Shown piece by piece: positions 1-6,181 of a DNA stretch of 10,512 nt (position 1 is its first letter; each line of letters starts with the position of its first letter). Both the position numbers and the translations under genes were made by a program. The notes below the pieces were generated by a model, which saw only the letters and a list, made by a program, of their open reading frames with translations, did no database searches and was not told the DNA's origin. The DNA comes from Alphaproteobacteria bacterium (lineage in GTDB: Bacteria > Pseudomonadota > Alphaproteobacteria > UBA6615): positions 8,232-18,743 of the forward strand of contig JAEPNS010000020.1 in the NCBI GenBank assembly GCA_017643325.1, in the 5' to 3' direction.

Positions 1-867
1 ATCGAGCTGTCCAGCGGCCGCTGGCTGCAGGCGGCCGACCAACGCATGCGCTCGGGCGGCTACATCTCCATCCTGTGGGACATCACCGAGGCCAAGGAGC
101 GCGAGGGCGAGATCATCGACGCGCGCGAGGCCGCCGAGCACGCGAACCACGCGAAGTCCGAATTCCTTGCAAACATGAGCCATGAACTCCGCACGCCGCT
201 CAACGCGGTGATCGGATTTTCGGAAATGATGAGCCGGGAAATGCGCGGGCCGATCGGCCACGACGTGTATCTGGACTACAGCCGGGCGATCCACCAGAGC
301 GCCTCGCACCTGCTCAACATCGTCAACGAGATCCTCGACCTCTCGCGCATCGAGGCCGGGGGCATCGTCCTGCAGGAAGAGAGCATCGACCTCGCGGAAA
401 TGGCCGATTCGGTCCGCGAGACACTGATCCCGCTGGCGATGGAGATCGAGCTCCGGATCGACGTGGATGTTCCCGGGGACCTGCCGGCGCTATGGGCCGA
501 CGCCCGACTGCTGAAGCAGATCCTGATCAATCTGCTCGCCAACGCCGTGAAGTTCTCGGGCCCCGGCGACAACGTCGTCGTGACGGCCGAGCAGGTCGAT
601 GGCGGGGCGATCCGCGTGACGGTTACCGACCACGGCATCGGCATCGCGGAATCCGACATCCCTGCCGTTCTCCAGCCGTTCGGCCAGATCGAGAACGCGA
701 TGAACCGGAGCCACGAAGGCGTCGGACTGGGGCTCTCGCTCGCACGCATGTTCGCCAAGGCTCATGACGCGGAACTCACGATCGACAGCGAACCCGGGGT
801 CGGAACCTCCGTGGCGGTGACCTTTCCGCAGGAGCGGGTGCGTAAGAACCGCGCGGTCCGGGCCTAG
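1..867 (+). CDS. Sensor histidine kinase, C-terminal part (PAS end, HisKA, HATPase_c); 5' end outside window
   Basis: This is the transmitter part of a two-component sensor kinase, which autophosphorylates on histidine and passes the phosphate to a response regulator. The frame is open from base 1. The first visible residues (GRWLQAADQR, then GGYISILWDITE) are the end of a PAS/PAC domain, so the ATG at 46 lies inside a domain and is not the true start. The HisKA H-box (SHELRTPLNAVIGFSEMM) puts the phospho-acceptor His codon at 181-183. The following HLLNIVNEILDLSRIEAG resembles the PleC/DivJ/PdhS kinases of alphaproteobacteria. The ATPase domain shows the N-box (ILINLLANAVKFS), G1 (DHGIGIA, from 628) and G2 (GVGLGLSLA, from 718). 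No receiver domain or membrane segment follows, so this part should be cytoplasmic. It ends 15 nt before a convergent gene. Input signal and partner regulator are not visible. Confidence 0.95.
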   Translation: MELSSGRWLQAADQRMRSGGYISILWDITEAKEREGEIIDAREAAEHANHAKSEFLANMSHELRTPLNAVIGFSEMMSREMRGPIGHDVYLDYSRAIHQSASHLLNIVNEILDLSRIEAGGIVLQEESIDLAEMADSVRETLIPLAMEIELRIDVDVPGDLPALWADARLLKQILINLLANAVKFSGPGDNVVVTAEQVDGGAIRVTVTDHGIGIAESDIPAVLQPFGQIENAMNRSHEGVGLGLSLARMFAKAHDAELTIDSEPGVGTSVAVTFPQERVRKNRAVRA

Positions 868-882
868 CGCCGGGACCGGAGC

Positions 883-1266
883 CTACTGGGCCTTCAGGAC
901 GCGCACGCGCCAGGGGCCCGTCGCCTCGATACTCAGCTTGAACAGGCCCGGCCCCCGGTTGACGAGCTTGCCGACCTTCGGCTTCACGTCGCCGCGCGTC
1001 TGCAGGTCGCTGGAATCCAGGATGGTGTCCTCGTCGTCGAGGAGGCGGACCAGAAACGTGCTGCCCCGCGCGGTCCAGCGGACCTCGAACTTCCCCTGCG
1101 CGCGGAACGCCCCCGTCGTGCGCGCGTTCTTACCCTCGATCTGGAAGATCACCTGGTCCTTCGGTACCGGCGATGCCGGCTTGTCCTGTGCCATCGCAGG
1201 CTTGGCCGCCGCAAGAAGGAACAGGCAAACCAGGCAGGGTCTCAACAGCCCGGTCACGCCGCGCAA
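883..1266 (-). CDS. Secreted beta-rich protein of unknown function
   Basis: This is a small exported protein of about 124-127 residues. The N-terminus has a basic start, a hydrophobic core (LVCLFLLAAAK) and an AMA-Q junction, which reads as a type I signal peptide, so the mature protein should be periplasmic or extracellular. The mature part alternates polar and hydrophobic residues, with KFEVRWTARG, FLVRLLDDED and GPWRVRVL. That suggests a small beta-sandwich; I recall similar short secreted proteins with paired W-x-V and G-x-W strands, none with a known role. No catalytic motif or lipobox is visible. The start is uncertain. The longest frame begins with TTG at 1266, but a GTG at 1257 has AGGG about 9 nt upstream and may be the real start. 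The gene lies 4 nt behind the cupin and is probably cotranscribed with it. Confidence 0.75.
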   Translation of the reverse strand: MRGVTGLLRPCLVCLFLLAAAKPAMAQDKPASPVPKDQVIFQIEGKNARTTGAFRAQGKFEVRWTARGSTFLVRLLDDEDTILDSSDLQTRGDVKPKVGKLVNRGPGLFKLSIEATGPWRVRVLKAQ

Positions 1267-1270
1267 CGCC

Positions 1271-1672
1271 CTAGCCCTCGAACTTCGTGCCGGCGATCCC
1301 GCTGCGCAGGTCCTTCGCCGTGAAGAAATGGCAGTCGCCGTCCGGGGACACGGTGACGGAGTGCACCGTGTCGGCCGGGATGTAGATGAGATGTCCCGGC
1401 CCGACGTCCGATTCCTGCCCGTCGACGGTCGCGTGCAGCTCGCCCTTCAGGACATAGATCCACTGCTCGTTCGGATGGGTGTGCGGTTCGGACGTCTGTC
1501 CCGCGGGCAAAGTCATCACGCCGACCTGCGTCAGTTCGCCTTCCACCACCGGACCGAAGGTCTCGGCATAGCCGGGCCCCGCCATCAGGCCCTGCAGGGC
1601 GTCGACATCGAACACATAAGCCCCGTCGCCGGCCTTGTAGGCCCCCTCGGTCTTGGTTTTTGCATCACTCAT
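1271..1672 (-). CDS. Single-domain cupin (cupin_2-like) protein
   Basis: This is a 133-residue small-barrel cupin, probably cytoplasmic because no signal peptide is seen. Motif 1 is SEPHTHPNEQWIYVLKGE, with probable metal ligands His64, His66 and Gln70; Gln70 takes the position where canonical cupins have Glu, and Gly77 follows at the expected distance. Motif 2 is GHLIYIPADTVHSV, with His104 as the fourth ligand. Most of the protein is the barrel, so it may be a small metal-dependent dioxygenase, an isomerase or a ligand-binding protein; the substrate cannot be told. The ATG at 1672 is supported by GAGGAGG with a 5 nt spacer. It is the first gene of a two-gene leftward unit with the secreted protein. 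The AT-rich region upstream separates it from the divergent parA-like operon and may carry promoters for both sides. Confidence 0.9.
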   Translation of the reverse strand: MSDAKTKTEGAYKAGDGAYVFDVDALQGLMAGPGYAETFGPVVEGELTQVGVMTLPAGQTSEPHTHPNEQWIYVLKGELHATVDGQESDVGPGHLIYIPADTVHSVTVSPDGDCHFFTAKDLRSGIAGTKFEG

Positions 1673-1739
1673 CTGAACCTCCTCGGTGCTGGCGCGAGCC
1701 TACCAGCATGCCTGCCGCCGATCGAATCAGATGCAGGAC

Positions 1740-1862
1740 TGCCGGAAAACAGCTGCGATAATGCAGTAAATTTTATCGATTTCATCTACATTTAGGTTTC
1801 TTTTTTTCGATTAATGATACTCCGTTTTTTATTCTTCTGTATTTGTCCCTATACAAATGAAA
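1740..1862. other. AT-rich intergenic island between the divergent cupin and parA-like genes
   Basis: By hand count, 1741-1800 has 22 G/C of 60 and 1801-1860 has 16 of 60, while the flanking genes are strongly GC-rich. The island has T-runs (T7 after 1800, T6 near 1825-1830), ATCGAT, and two similar short blocks, CTCCGTTTTTT (1820-1830) and CTCCGTGTTTTT (1873-1884). I see no convincing gene in it. It lies directly upstream of a ParA/RHH operon and could be a promoter plus a binding region for the RHH protein (operator or centromere-like site). That role is inferred from position only. Confidence 0.6.
1841..1858. promoter_or_regulatory. Perfect 6-bp inverted repeat upstream of the parA-like gene (candidate operator)
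   Basis: ATTTGT (1841-1846) and ACAAAT (1853-1858) are exact reverse complements around the spacer CCCTAT. The element lies 56 bp before the parA-like ATG, within the AT-rich island. RHH regulators usually bind short inverted or direct repeats and often repress their own operon, so this is a reasonable operator candidate. No good -35/-10 pair is evident; TATACA (1850-1855) overlaps the repeat but has no proper -35. A short palindrome in AT-rich DNA can arise by chance. Confidence 0.35.
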
Positions 1863-1914
1863 CCCGTATCTTCTCCGTGTTTTTGGCCGGAACCCGTGGC
1901 CCCGGAGGTTCGAA

Positions 1915-2622
1915 ATGAAGATACTTGCGCTCACATCACAGAAAGGCGGATCGGGCAAAACGACCCTCGCCGGCCATCTGGCGGTCGCGGCAGAGAGCGC
2001 GGGCGCGGGCCCGGTCGCCCTGATCGATACGGACCCGCAGGGAAGCCTGACGGACTGGTGGAACGCACGCGAGGCGGCCACCCCGGCTTTCATCAGCGCA
2101 TCGGTCCCCACACTGGCGGGCGATCTCGAGCGCGCGCGCGACCTCGGGTTCGGGCTCGTGGTCATCGACACGCCCCCCGCGATCACCGACATGATCGAGC
2201 ACGTGATCGCGCTGTCGGACCTGATCGCGATCCCGACCCGGCCGAGCCCGCACGACCTGCGCGCGGCGGGCACCACGATCTCCATGGTCGAGGCCGCGGG
2301 AAAGCCGCTCGTGTTCGTGATCAACGGCGCGAACCCCCGCGCCCGGATCACCGGCGAGGCCGCCGTCGTCCTGTCGCAGCACGGCACCGTCGCGCCTGTC
2401 ACGGTGCACCAGCGAACCGATTTCGCCGCGAGCATGATCGACGGCCGCACCGTGCAGGAGCTGCCGCGCGCCGAGCGCTCCAGCGACGAGATCGCCCGGC
2501 TCTGGGACTATATCGACGGCCGGTTCCGCAAGGAGTCCGGCACCACGATGATGGCGGACGGATTCGCGAAGCTGGCGGGACGTCCGTCCGGCGGCGCAAG
2601 CCACTGGACCGCCGCCCGATGA
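1915..2622 (+). CDS. ParA-family (MinD/ParA) ATPase, orphan type
   Basis: This is a 235-residue P-loop ATPase of the ParA/MinD superfamily. Such proteins form ATP-dependent dimers, usually bind the nucleoid non-specifically, and are displaced by a partner, so positioning DNA, protein clusters or polar factors. The deviant Walker A is KGGSGKTT (residues 10-17, signature Lys10 and Lys15), followed by DTDPQGS (38-44) and the Walker B stretch LVVIDTPP (81-88). Near the C-terminus, QRTDFAASMIDGRTVQELP resembles the last conserved block of ParA proteins. There is no N-terminal HTH, so this is the short type, unlike P1 ParA. GGAGG at 1904-1908 gives a 6 nt spacer to the ATG. The stop overlaps the next start (ATGA, 2619-2622). 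No ParB gene or recognisable parS accompanies it, so chromosome segregation is not implied. The RHH protein downstream is the likely partner. Confidence 0.93.
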   Translation: MKILALTSQKGGSGKTTLAGHLAVAAESAGAGPVALIDTDPQGSLTDWWNAREAATPAFISASVPTLAGDLERARDLGFGLVVIDTPPAITDMIEHVIALSDLIAIPTRPSPHDLRAAGTTISMVEAAGKPLVFVINGANPRARITGEAAVVLSQHGTVAPVTVHQRTDFAASMIDGRTVQELPRAERSSDEIARLWDYIDGRFRKESGTTMMADGFAKLAGRPSGGASHWTAAR

Positions 2623-3050
2623 GCGAGCAACTTCTGGCCGAGAAGGGGCGCGCCAACCCGGCCGCGGCACACCATGGGGGCGAATCCCGTTTCCAGGCAC
2701 GACGGGTCGTCGTGCTGCCGCCGCTGACCCTCGGCTCGGATGTCCGGACAGCGGGCGCGACGCACGACGAGCGGACCACACCGCGCCGCCCCGCCGCACG
2801 CATGAGCGGGCAACTGCCCGGCCGGCGAAAGAAGTTCACGTTCCGGATCGAACCTGACCGGCACGAGCGGTTTTGCCGTCACGCGGACGCGCTGGGGATC
2901 AGCCGGCAGGAGTTGCTGACCCGGGCCCTGGATGCGTTTCTCGACAACGCGGAGAAGGCGGGCAAACCGCATCCGGGCGAACAGGCGTTGCTGCCGCTTC
3001 CAGACTGGAACGTGCCCCGCTGGCACGATCTGGCGACCGATGCGCGCTGA
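2619..3050 (+). CDS. Ribbon-helix-helix DNA-binding protein, putative ParA partner
   Basis: This is a 143-residue protein starting at the ATG that overlaps the parA-like stop (ATGA), which implies translational coupling. The same frame is open back to 1857, but that part is only parA read in another frame. Residues 1-65 are polar and rich in Arg, Ala and Pro, so probably disordered. Residues about 71-110 fit an RHH fold: a basic strand KKFTFRIE, a helix from DRHERFCRHADALG, the turn GISRQ, and a second helix ELLTRALDAFLDN. A tail ends in PDWNVPRWHDL. Small RHH proteins are known ParA partners (ParG-type) and operon autoregulators, and the overlap with a ParA gene supports that role here. A disordered arm before the RHH domain is also a ParG-like feature. 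Its DNA target is unknown; the repeat at 1841-1858 is a candidate. The RHH call rests on motif reading, not a profile search. Confidence 0.78.
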   Translation: MSEQLLAEKGRANPAAAHHGGESRFQARRVVVLPPLTLGSDVRTAGATHDERTTPRRPAARMSGQLPGRRKKFTFRIEPDRHERFCRHADALGISRQELLTRALDAFLDNAEKAGKPHPGEQALLPLPDWNVPRWHDLATDAR

Positions 3051-3903
3051 CGAGACACAGCGGGACACGCCGGAGACGCCCGACGAGGTCCCCGGCGATG
3101 GTGCGGCTGCGACAAGCAGGCCCGCACCCGCCGCCTCGCTGTCGTCGATCCGAATCCCGGTCCGCAAGCCGCGGGAACGCGGCGGTCAAACACGCGCCCC
3201 GCACGGCGCCCCGGGCACGACGGACACCCCGCCCGGGCCGACTCTGCCCGGACCCACCCCGCCCGAACCCACCCCGGTGCCCATCAACGACGACGAGCCC
3301 GCCGCGCGCCCGCGGCGGTTCCCGTCCGCCGCGCCCCCGCCACCAGGCGACCGGGACTCCGGGGCAGCGCGGCCCGTTCCGGTTTCGGTTGACGCTCACG
3401 ACGGGACGAGCGATGCGGAACAGGTTGCCCCCGCCGCCGTCATCGACCTGTGGGAACACCTCGCTGCAAACCGGCTCCGGCCGAAACTGTCCGACATGGA
3501 TGCCGTCACGATCGCGCGGCAGTGGCCGAACAGCCTGTTGCTCAGGGTGCGCGAGGACGGACGCAGGCCGGTGCTGGAGGTCGCGCACATGTTCGTGCCG
3601 ACGGCTGGCGGCCCGACGAGCCCCATCCCCATCGACGCCATGACCGTGGACTGGATTGTCGCGCTCGGCCGCGAGGTCGTGGCCACCCGGGCGCCGATCC
3701 ACGAGACCGACGCCGTGCCGACCGGCGCAGGCCCCATCGACTGCGGCGTGATCGCGCTGCCGTTCGGGCCCGAGACCTGCGTCGACCATGTGCTCTGCCA
3801 CCTCTACCGGGTGGACGAAAACACGATCGAGGGCGACGTGATCGTCGAGGACCGCCTGCCGGCGCGCGACCGGTCGGGCATCAAGCGGCTGTTCGGGCGC
3901 TAG
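3040..3903 (+). CDS. Proline-rich protein with C-terminal PAS_5-like domain
   Basis: This is a 287-residue protein whose start overlaps the last codons of the RHH gene by 11 nt. The frame is open upstream to 2932, but the ATG at 3040 fits the coupled layout. Residues 1-130 are low-complexity and probably disordered, with a proline-rich block at about 64-105 (PGPTLPGPTPPEPTPVP). Residues about 133-257 resemble the PAS_5 family (formerly DUF1457). They open with VIDLWEHLAANRLRPKLSDMD, where PAS_5 proteins have a Trp/Tyr-rich helix followed by LPxRxDIDP. Near the end is CGVIALPFGPETCVDHVLC, matching the family's LPL-x-D-G...ID-x-hh-h strand pair. PAS_5 includes MopJ, a polar single-domain protein of Caulobacter that links motility and cell cycle. 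The domain could therefore be a sensor or protein-binding module for the ParA/RHH pair, which is inference. It ends 19 nt before a convergent gene. Confidence 0.75.
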   Translation: MRADETQRDTPETPDEVPGDGAAATSRPAPAASLSSIRIPVRKPRERGGQTRAPHGAPGTTDTPPGPTLPGPTPPEPTPVPINDDEPAARPRRFPSAAPPPPGDRDSGAARPVPVSVDAHDGTSDAEQVAPAAVIDLWEHLAANRLRPKLSDMDAVTIARQWPNSLLLRVREDGRRPVLEVAHMFVPTAGGPTSPIPIDAMTVDWIVALGREVVATRAPIHETDAVPTGAGPIDCGVIALPFGPETCVDHVLCHLYRVDENTIEGDVIVEDRLPARDRSGIKRLFGR

Positions 3904-3922
3904 CGGAGCGCCCCGCAGAACC

Positions 3923-4675
3923 CTATCGCGAGAACACCTTGCGCAGCAGCTCCGTCGTGCGCTTGGCGGGATTCTCGCGGATCGCCTTCTCTTCGGCCGC
4001 GAGATACAGGAAGATTCCCTGCAGGCCGAGGTCGAGGACATGGTCCGTGAGGTCCGCCTTCGCGTCCGGCACGAAGGGGATGTTCCGGTAACGCCCGAGC
4101 GCCGCGTCATACGCCTGGATCGCGCCGACATCCGCCAGGCTGTCATCCACGATCGGGCGCATGCGGGACTTGAGGTCCGGCGTCATCGTCCGCTCGAAGT
4201 AGCGTGTCGCGGCATCGTCGGGCCCGTTGTAGATCGCCCGCACGTCGTCCAGCGTCATCTGCTCGATCGCGTTCCAGAAGACGGCCCGCGCCTCGGGCGC
4301 GGCCGTTTCCGCCGCGCGGTTCAGCCGCAGTTCGAGGTCGTCCATCATCCCGGACAACCCGACGCGCGCGAGCGTGCTCTGCACGGTCTTCAGGCTGTCG
4401 GGCAGCGGGATGTGGATCTTCGGGTCGGCGTTGTAGCCGTCGACCGCGCCGACCTGGTCGACCACCCTCCCGACGCCGACCCGCAGCGCCTCGCGAAGCC
4501 CGTTCCCGATCTCCGCGTCGCTGAGCGCGGCCGCGCCCGGCGACCCGCCGCCGCCCGGCAGGTTCCGCAGCAACTCGCCGCCGCGCTTGAGCCAGTCGGA
4601 CTGCGCCGCCGTGCCGGTCGGCACGAGGGCGAGCGAAAGGCAGATCGCGAGGGCAAGGGTCCTGTTCATCGGCAT
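3923..4675 (-). CDS. Exported DUF4197 family protein
   Basis: This is a 250-residue secreted or periplasmic protein. The frame is open to 4771, but the ATG at 4675 is preferred: it has GGGAGG with a 5 nt spacer and starts a clean signal peptide (NRTLALAICLSLALVPTGTAAQ). The extra upstream residues are Cys/Arg-rich and not signal-like. After a Gly/Pro linker the mature protein matches DUF4197. Recognisable parts are LSDAEIGNGLREALRVGVGR, a DPKIHIPLPDSL block, AVFWNAIEQMTLDDVRAI, DDAATRYFERTM and YRNIPFVPDAKADLTDHVL. The fold should be mostly helical. The family is common in proteobacteria but has no settled function, and no enzyme motif is visible. It is divergent from the small membrane protein gene at 4756, with an 80 bp spacer containing an inverted repeat. 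Confidence 0.88.
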   Translation of the reverse strand: MPMNRTLALAICLSLALVPTGTAAQSDWLKRGGELLRNLPGGGGSPGAAALSDAEIGNGLREALRVGVGRVVDQVGAVDGYNADPKIHIPLPDSLKTVQSTLARVGLSGMMDDLELRLNRAAETAAPEARAVFWNAIEQMTLDDVRAIYNGPDDAATRYFERTMTPDLKSRMRPIVDDSLADVGAIQAYDAALGRYRNIPFVPDAKADLTDHVLDLGLQGIFLYLAAEEKAIRENPAKRTTELLRKVFSR

Positions 4676-4691
4676 GATCGCCTCCCGGTTT

Positions 4692-4717
4692 TGCGGGTCT
4701 TTGGTATCACACCCGCA
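4692..4717. promoter_or_regulatory. 7-bp inverted repeat in a divergent intergenic region (candidate operator)
   Basis: TGCGGGT (4692-4698) and ACCCGCA (4711-4717) are exact reverse complements separated by 12 bp. They lie between the divergent starts at 4675 and 4756, 17 bp upstream of the DUF4197 ATG. A regulator site or a 5'-leader hairpin are both possible. No convincing promoter hexamers were found next to it, and GC-rich inverted repeats of this length can be accidental. Confidence 0.28.
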
Positions 4718-4755
4718 CGCGGCGCGGCATCGCAAAGCGGCGCGACAGTGGTAGG

Positions 4756-5154
4756 ATGACGGCCCACCCAACAGGCCATGCCCCGACCATGAACCGTATC
4801 GCGTTATTCATCCTCGCCACGCTGACCGGCGCCGGTGCCGTCTACGCCGTCTGGACCGACCTGTCCGGCGGCGGCGCGGTGTCCGCGAGCGTCATCCTCC
4901 AGGCGATCGCGGCGGTCGTCATCGTGGCCGCGACCGCGATCACCTGGGAAGCGGTCATCACCGACCGGCCGGAGCGGCGCGCGCGCCTGAAGCGGACGGC
5001 GCTGGTGGTTCTTGTCGTCGGCATCGCCGGGCTGGGCGCCAACGCCTTTTTCGGCGGCACGACCAAGGCCCCGGACGGCGCCGTGTTCGCGGTCTCGCTG
5101 CTCCTGATCCTGCAGGCATTCCTCACCATCGGGTATGCCAGCCGCGGCGCGTGA
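4756..5154 (+). CDS. Small four-helix inner-membrane protein, unknown function
   Basis: This is a 132-residue hydrophobic protein with four likely membrane segments at residues about 13-32, 41-64, 79-98 and 108-128. A short Arg-rich cytoplasmic-type loop (DRPERRARLKR) lies between segments 2 and 3. I recognise no family or active-site motif. The start is uncertain: ATG 4756 has AGG directly against it, and ATG 4789 (MNRIALFIL) would begin just before the first helix. Its TGA is embedded in the GTG start of the transporter (GTGA, 5151-5154), so the two are probably translated together. It might be a small accessory protein or simply an operon neighbour. Confidence 0.75.
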   Translation: MTAHPTGHAPTMNRIALFILATLTGAGAVYAVWTDLSGGGAVSASVILQAIAAVVIVAATAITWEAVITDRPERRARLKRTALVVLVVGIAGLGANAFFGGTTKAPDGAVFAVSLLLILQAFLTIGYASRGA

Positions 5155-6053
5155 GCGCGCCGCTCGCGAACCTCAGCGGAAACCTGCGCGGCATCCTGTG
5201 GATGGTCGCGACGGGCATCCTGTTCGTCGCTGTCACCGGGATCGTCCGGCACCTGGGCACGGACATGAACCCGGTCCAGGCGGCGTTCATCCGCTACGCC
5301 TTCGGGCTGCTGCTGCTCGTCCCGGTGTTCCTGCGCATGGGCCGCCTCGTCCGCGAGCCCCGGACCGTGGGACTGCACGCGGTGCGCGGCTTCGTCCACG
5401 GGATCGGCGTGATGCTCTGGTTCTTCGCGATGGCCCGAATCCCCATCGCGGAGGTCACCGCGCTCGGCTTCACGGCGCCGATCTTCACCACGCTCGGCGC
5501 GGCGCTGTTCCTCGGCGAGCGACTCCACCTCTACCGCATCGGCGCGGTGCTGATGGGCTTCGGCGGGGCGCTGGTTGTGCTGCAGCCGGGCTTCCAGGAG
5601 ATCAACCTCGGCTCGATCGCCCAGCTCGTCGCCGCGCCGCTGTTCGCGGCGTCGTTCCTGATCGCCAAGCGGCTGACGCGCGTGGAGTCGAGCGCGGCCA
5701 TCGTCGCCTACCTGTCGATCTTCGTGACGCTGACCCTGCTGCCGCCCGCGCTGATTTTCTGGCGCGAACCGACAGCGGTCGAGCTCGGCTGGCTGTTCGC
5801 GACCGCGGCCTGCGCCACGGCCGGGCACTACACCCTGTCGCAGGCGTTCCGCGCGGCGGACATCACCGTGACCCAGCCGATCCAGTTCCTGCAGCTCGTC
5901 TGGGCGACGCTGCTGGGGCTCGCCCTGTTCGGCGAGCAGCCGGAAATCTGGACCTGGGTCGGCGGCGGCATGATCGTCGCCAGCGCGACGTTCATCGCGC
6001 ACCGGGAGGGCGTGCGCCGGTCCCGGGAAAAGGAGGACGGCGCCCGCGGCTAG
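5151..6053 (+). CDS. EamA/DMT superfamily transporter
   Basis: This is a 300-residue inner-membrane protein of the drug/metabolite transporter (DMT) superfamily, 10-TMS type, built from two EamA repeats (about residues 13-145 and 155-290). The first helix is GILWMVATGILFVAVTGIV. A charged segment and DMNPVQAAFIRYAFGLLLLVP follow, which is typical of EamA repeat 1. The hallmark ending of that repeat, FLGERLHLYRIGAVLMGFGGALVV, is present. Its repeat-2 counterpart is LFGEQPEIWTWVGGGMIVASATFI. Family members export amino acids, nucleosides or other small metabolites; nothing here fixes the substrate. The GTG start overlaps the preceding stop and has only a weak SD, which fits coupling to the upstream membrane gene. 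The stop overlaps by 3 nt the end of a small ORF on the other strand. Confidence 0.92.
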   Translation: MSAPLANLSGNLRGILWMVATGILFVAVTGIVRHLGTDMNPVQAAFIRYAFGLLLLVPVFLRMGRLVREPRTVGLHAVRGFVHGIGVMLWFFAMARIPIAEVTALGFTAPIFTTLGAALFLGERLHLYRIGAVLMGFGGALVVLQPGFQEINLGSIAQLVAAPLFAASFLIAKRLTRVESSAAIVAYLSIFVTLTLLPPALIFWREPTAVELGWLFATAACATAGHYTLSQAFRAADITVTQPIQFLQLVWATLLGLALFGEQPEIWTWVGGGMIVASATFIAHREGVRRSREKEDGARG

Positions 6054-6181
6054 CGGAACACGACCGCGGCGGCCGCGAGCACCAGCATCGCCACGGCTCC
6101 GAGGCCCACCAGCGTCAGCACGGCCGCCAGCGCGAGCCGGTTGGCGACGGGACGGTCTTCGGTGGTGTCTCGTTCTTCCAT
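6050..6181 (-). CDS. Predicted 43-residue single-helix membrane protein
   Basis: On the minus strand an ATG at 6181 opens a 43-residue frame ending in TAG at 6050-6052. The protein has an acidic N-terminus (MEERDTTEDRP), a basic residue before the membrane, one long hydrophobic helix from about residue 16 to 41 (Leu/Ala/Val/Gly only, one Met) and a final FR. GGGGA lies about 8 nt before the ATG. A polar head plus one clean helix filling the space up to the convergent transporter stop is what a genuine small membrane protein looks like, but a chance frame in GC-rich DNA also favours Ala, Val and Leu. No homologue is recognised. Confidence 0.5.
   Translation of the reverse strand: MEERDTTEDRPVANRLALAAVLTLVGLGAVAMLVLAAAAVVFR

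Noticed and set aside
1669..1785. 38-residue frame on the minus strand ending in a TGA that overlaps the cupin ATG, considered as a leader peptide
   Set aside because: No SD before its ATG, no control codons or attenuator hairpin, and the cupin has its own strong SD.
1857..2618. Open frame upstream of and continuous with the RHH gene, which would give a 397-residue protein
   Set aside because: It is the parA-like gene read in another frame. The product is a run of Arg, Gly and His with no domain, while the parA frame has all its motifs and a good SD. The RHH protein starts at 2619.
1936..2799. Minus-strand open frame across the parA-like gene
   Set aside because: A shadow of the ParA frame with no domain or start signal.
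3230..3290. Tandem-like repeats coding for the proline/threonine stretch, considered as a DNA repeat array
   Set aside because: The units are irregular and explained by the proline-rich coding sequence; no regular period was seen.
2899..4146. 415-residue open frame on the minus strand
   Set aside because: It is antisense to the RHH and PAS_5-like genes and overlaps the DUF4197 gene in another frame. Its composition is Arg/Ser/Pro-rich with no motif, as expected for a shadow in GC-rich DNA.
4676..4771. Upstream extension of the DUF4197 gene to 4771
   Set aside because: It would put a Cys/Arg-rich stretch before the signal peptide and overlap the divergent gene; the ATG at 4675 has a strong SD.
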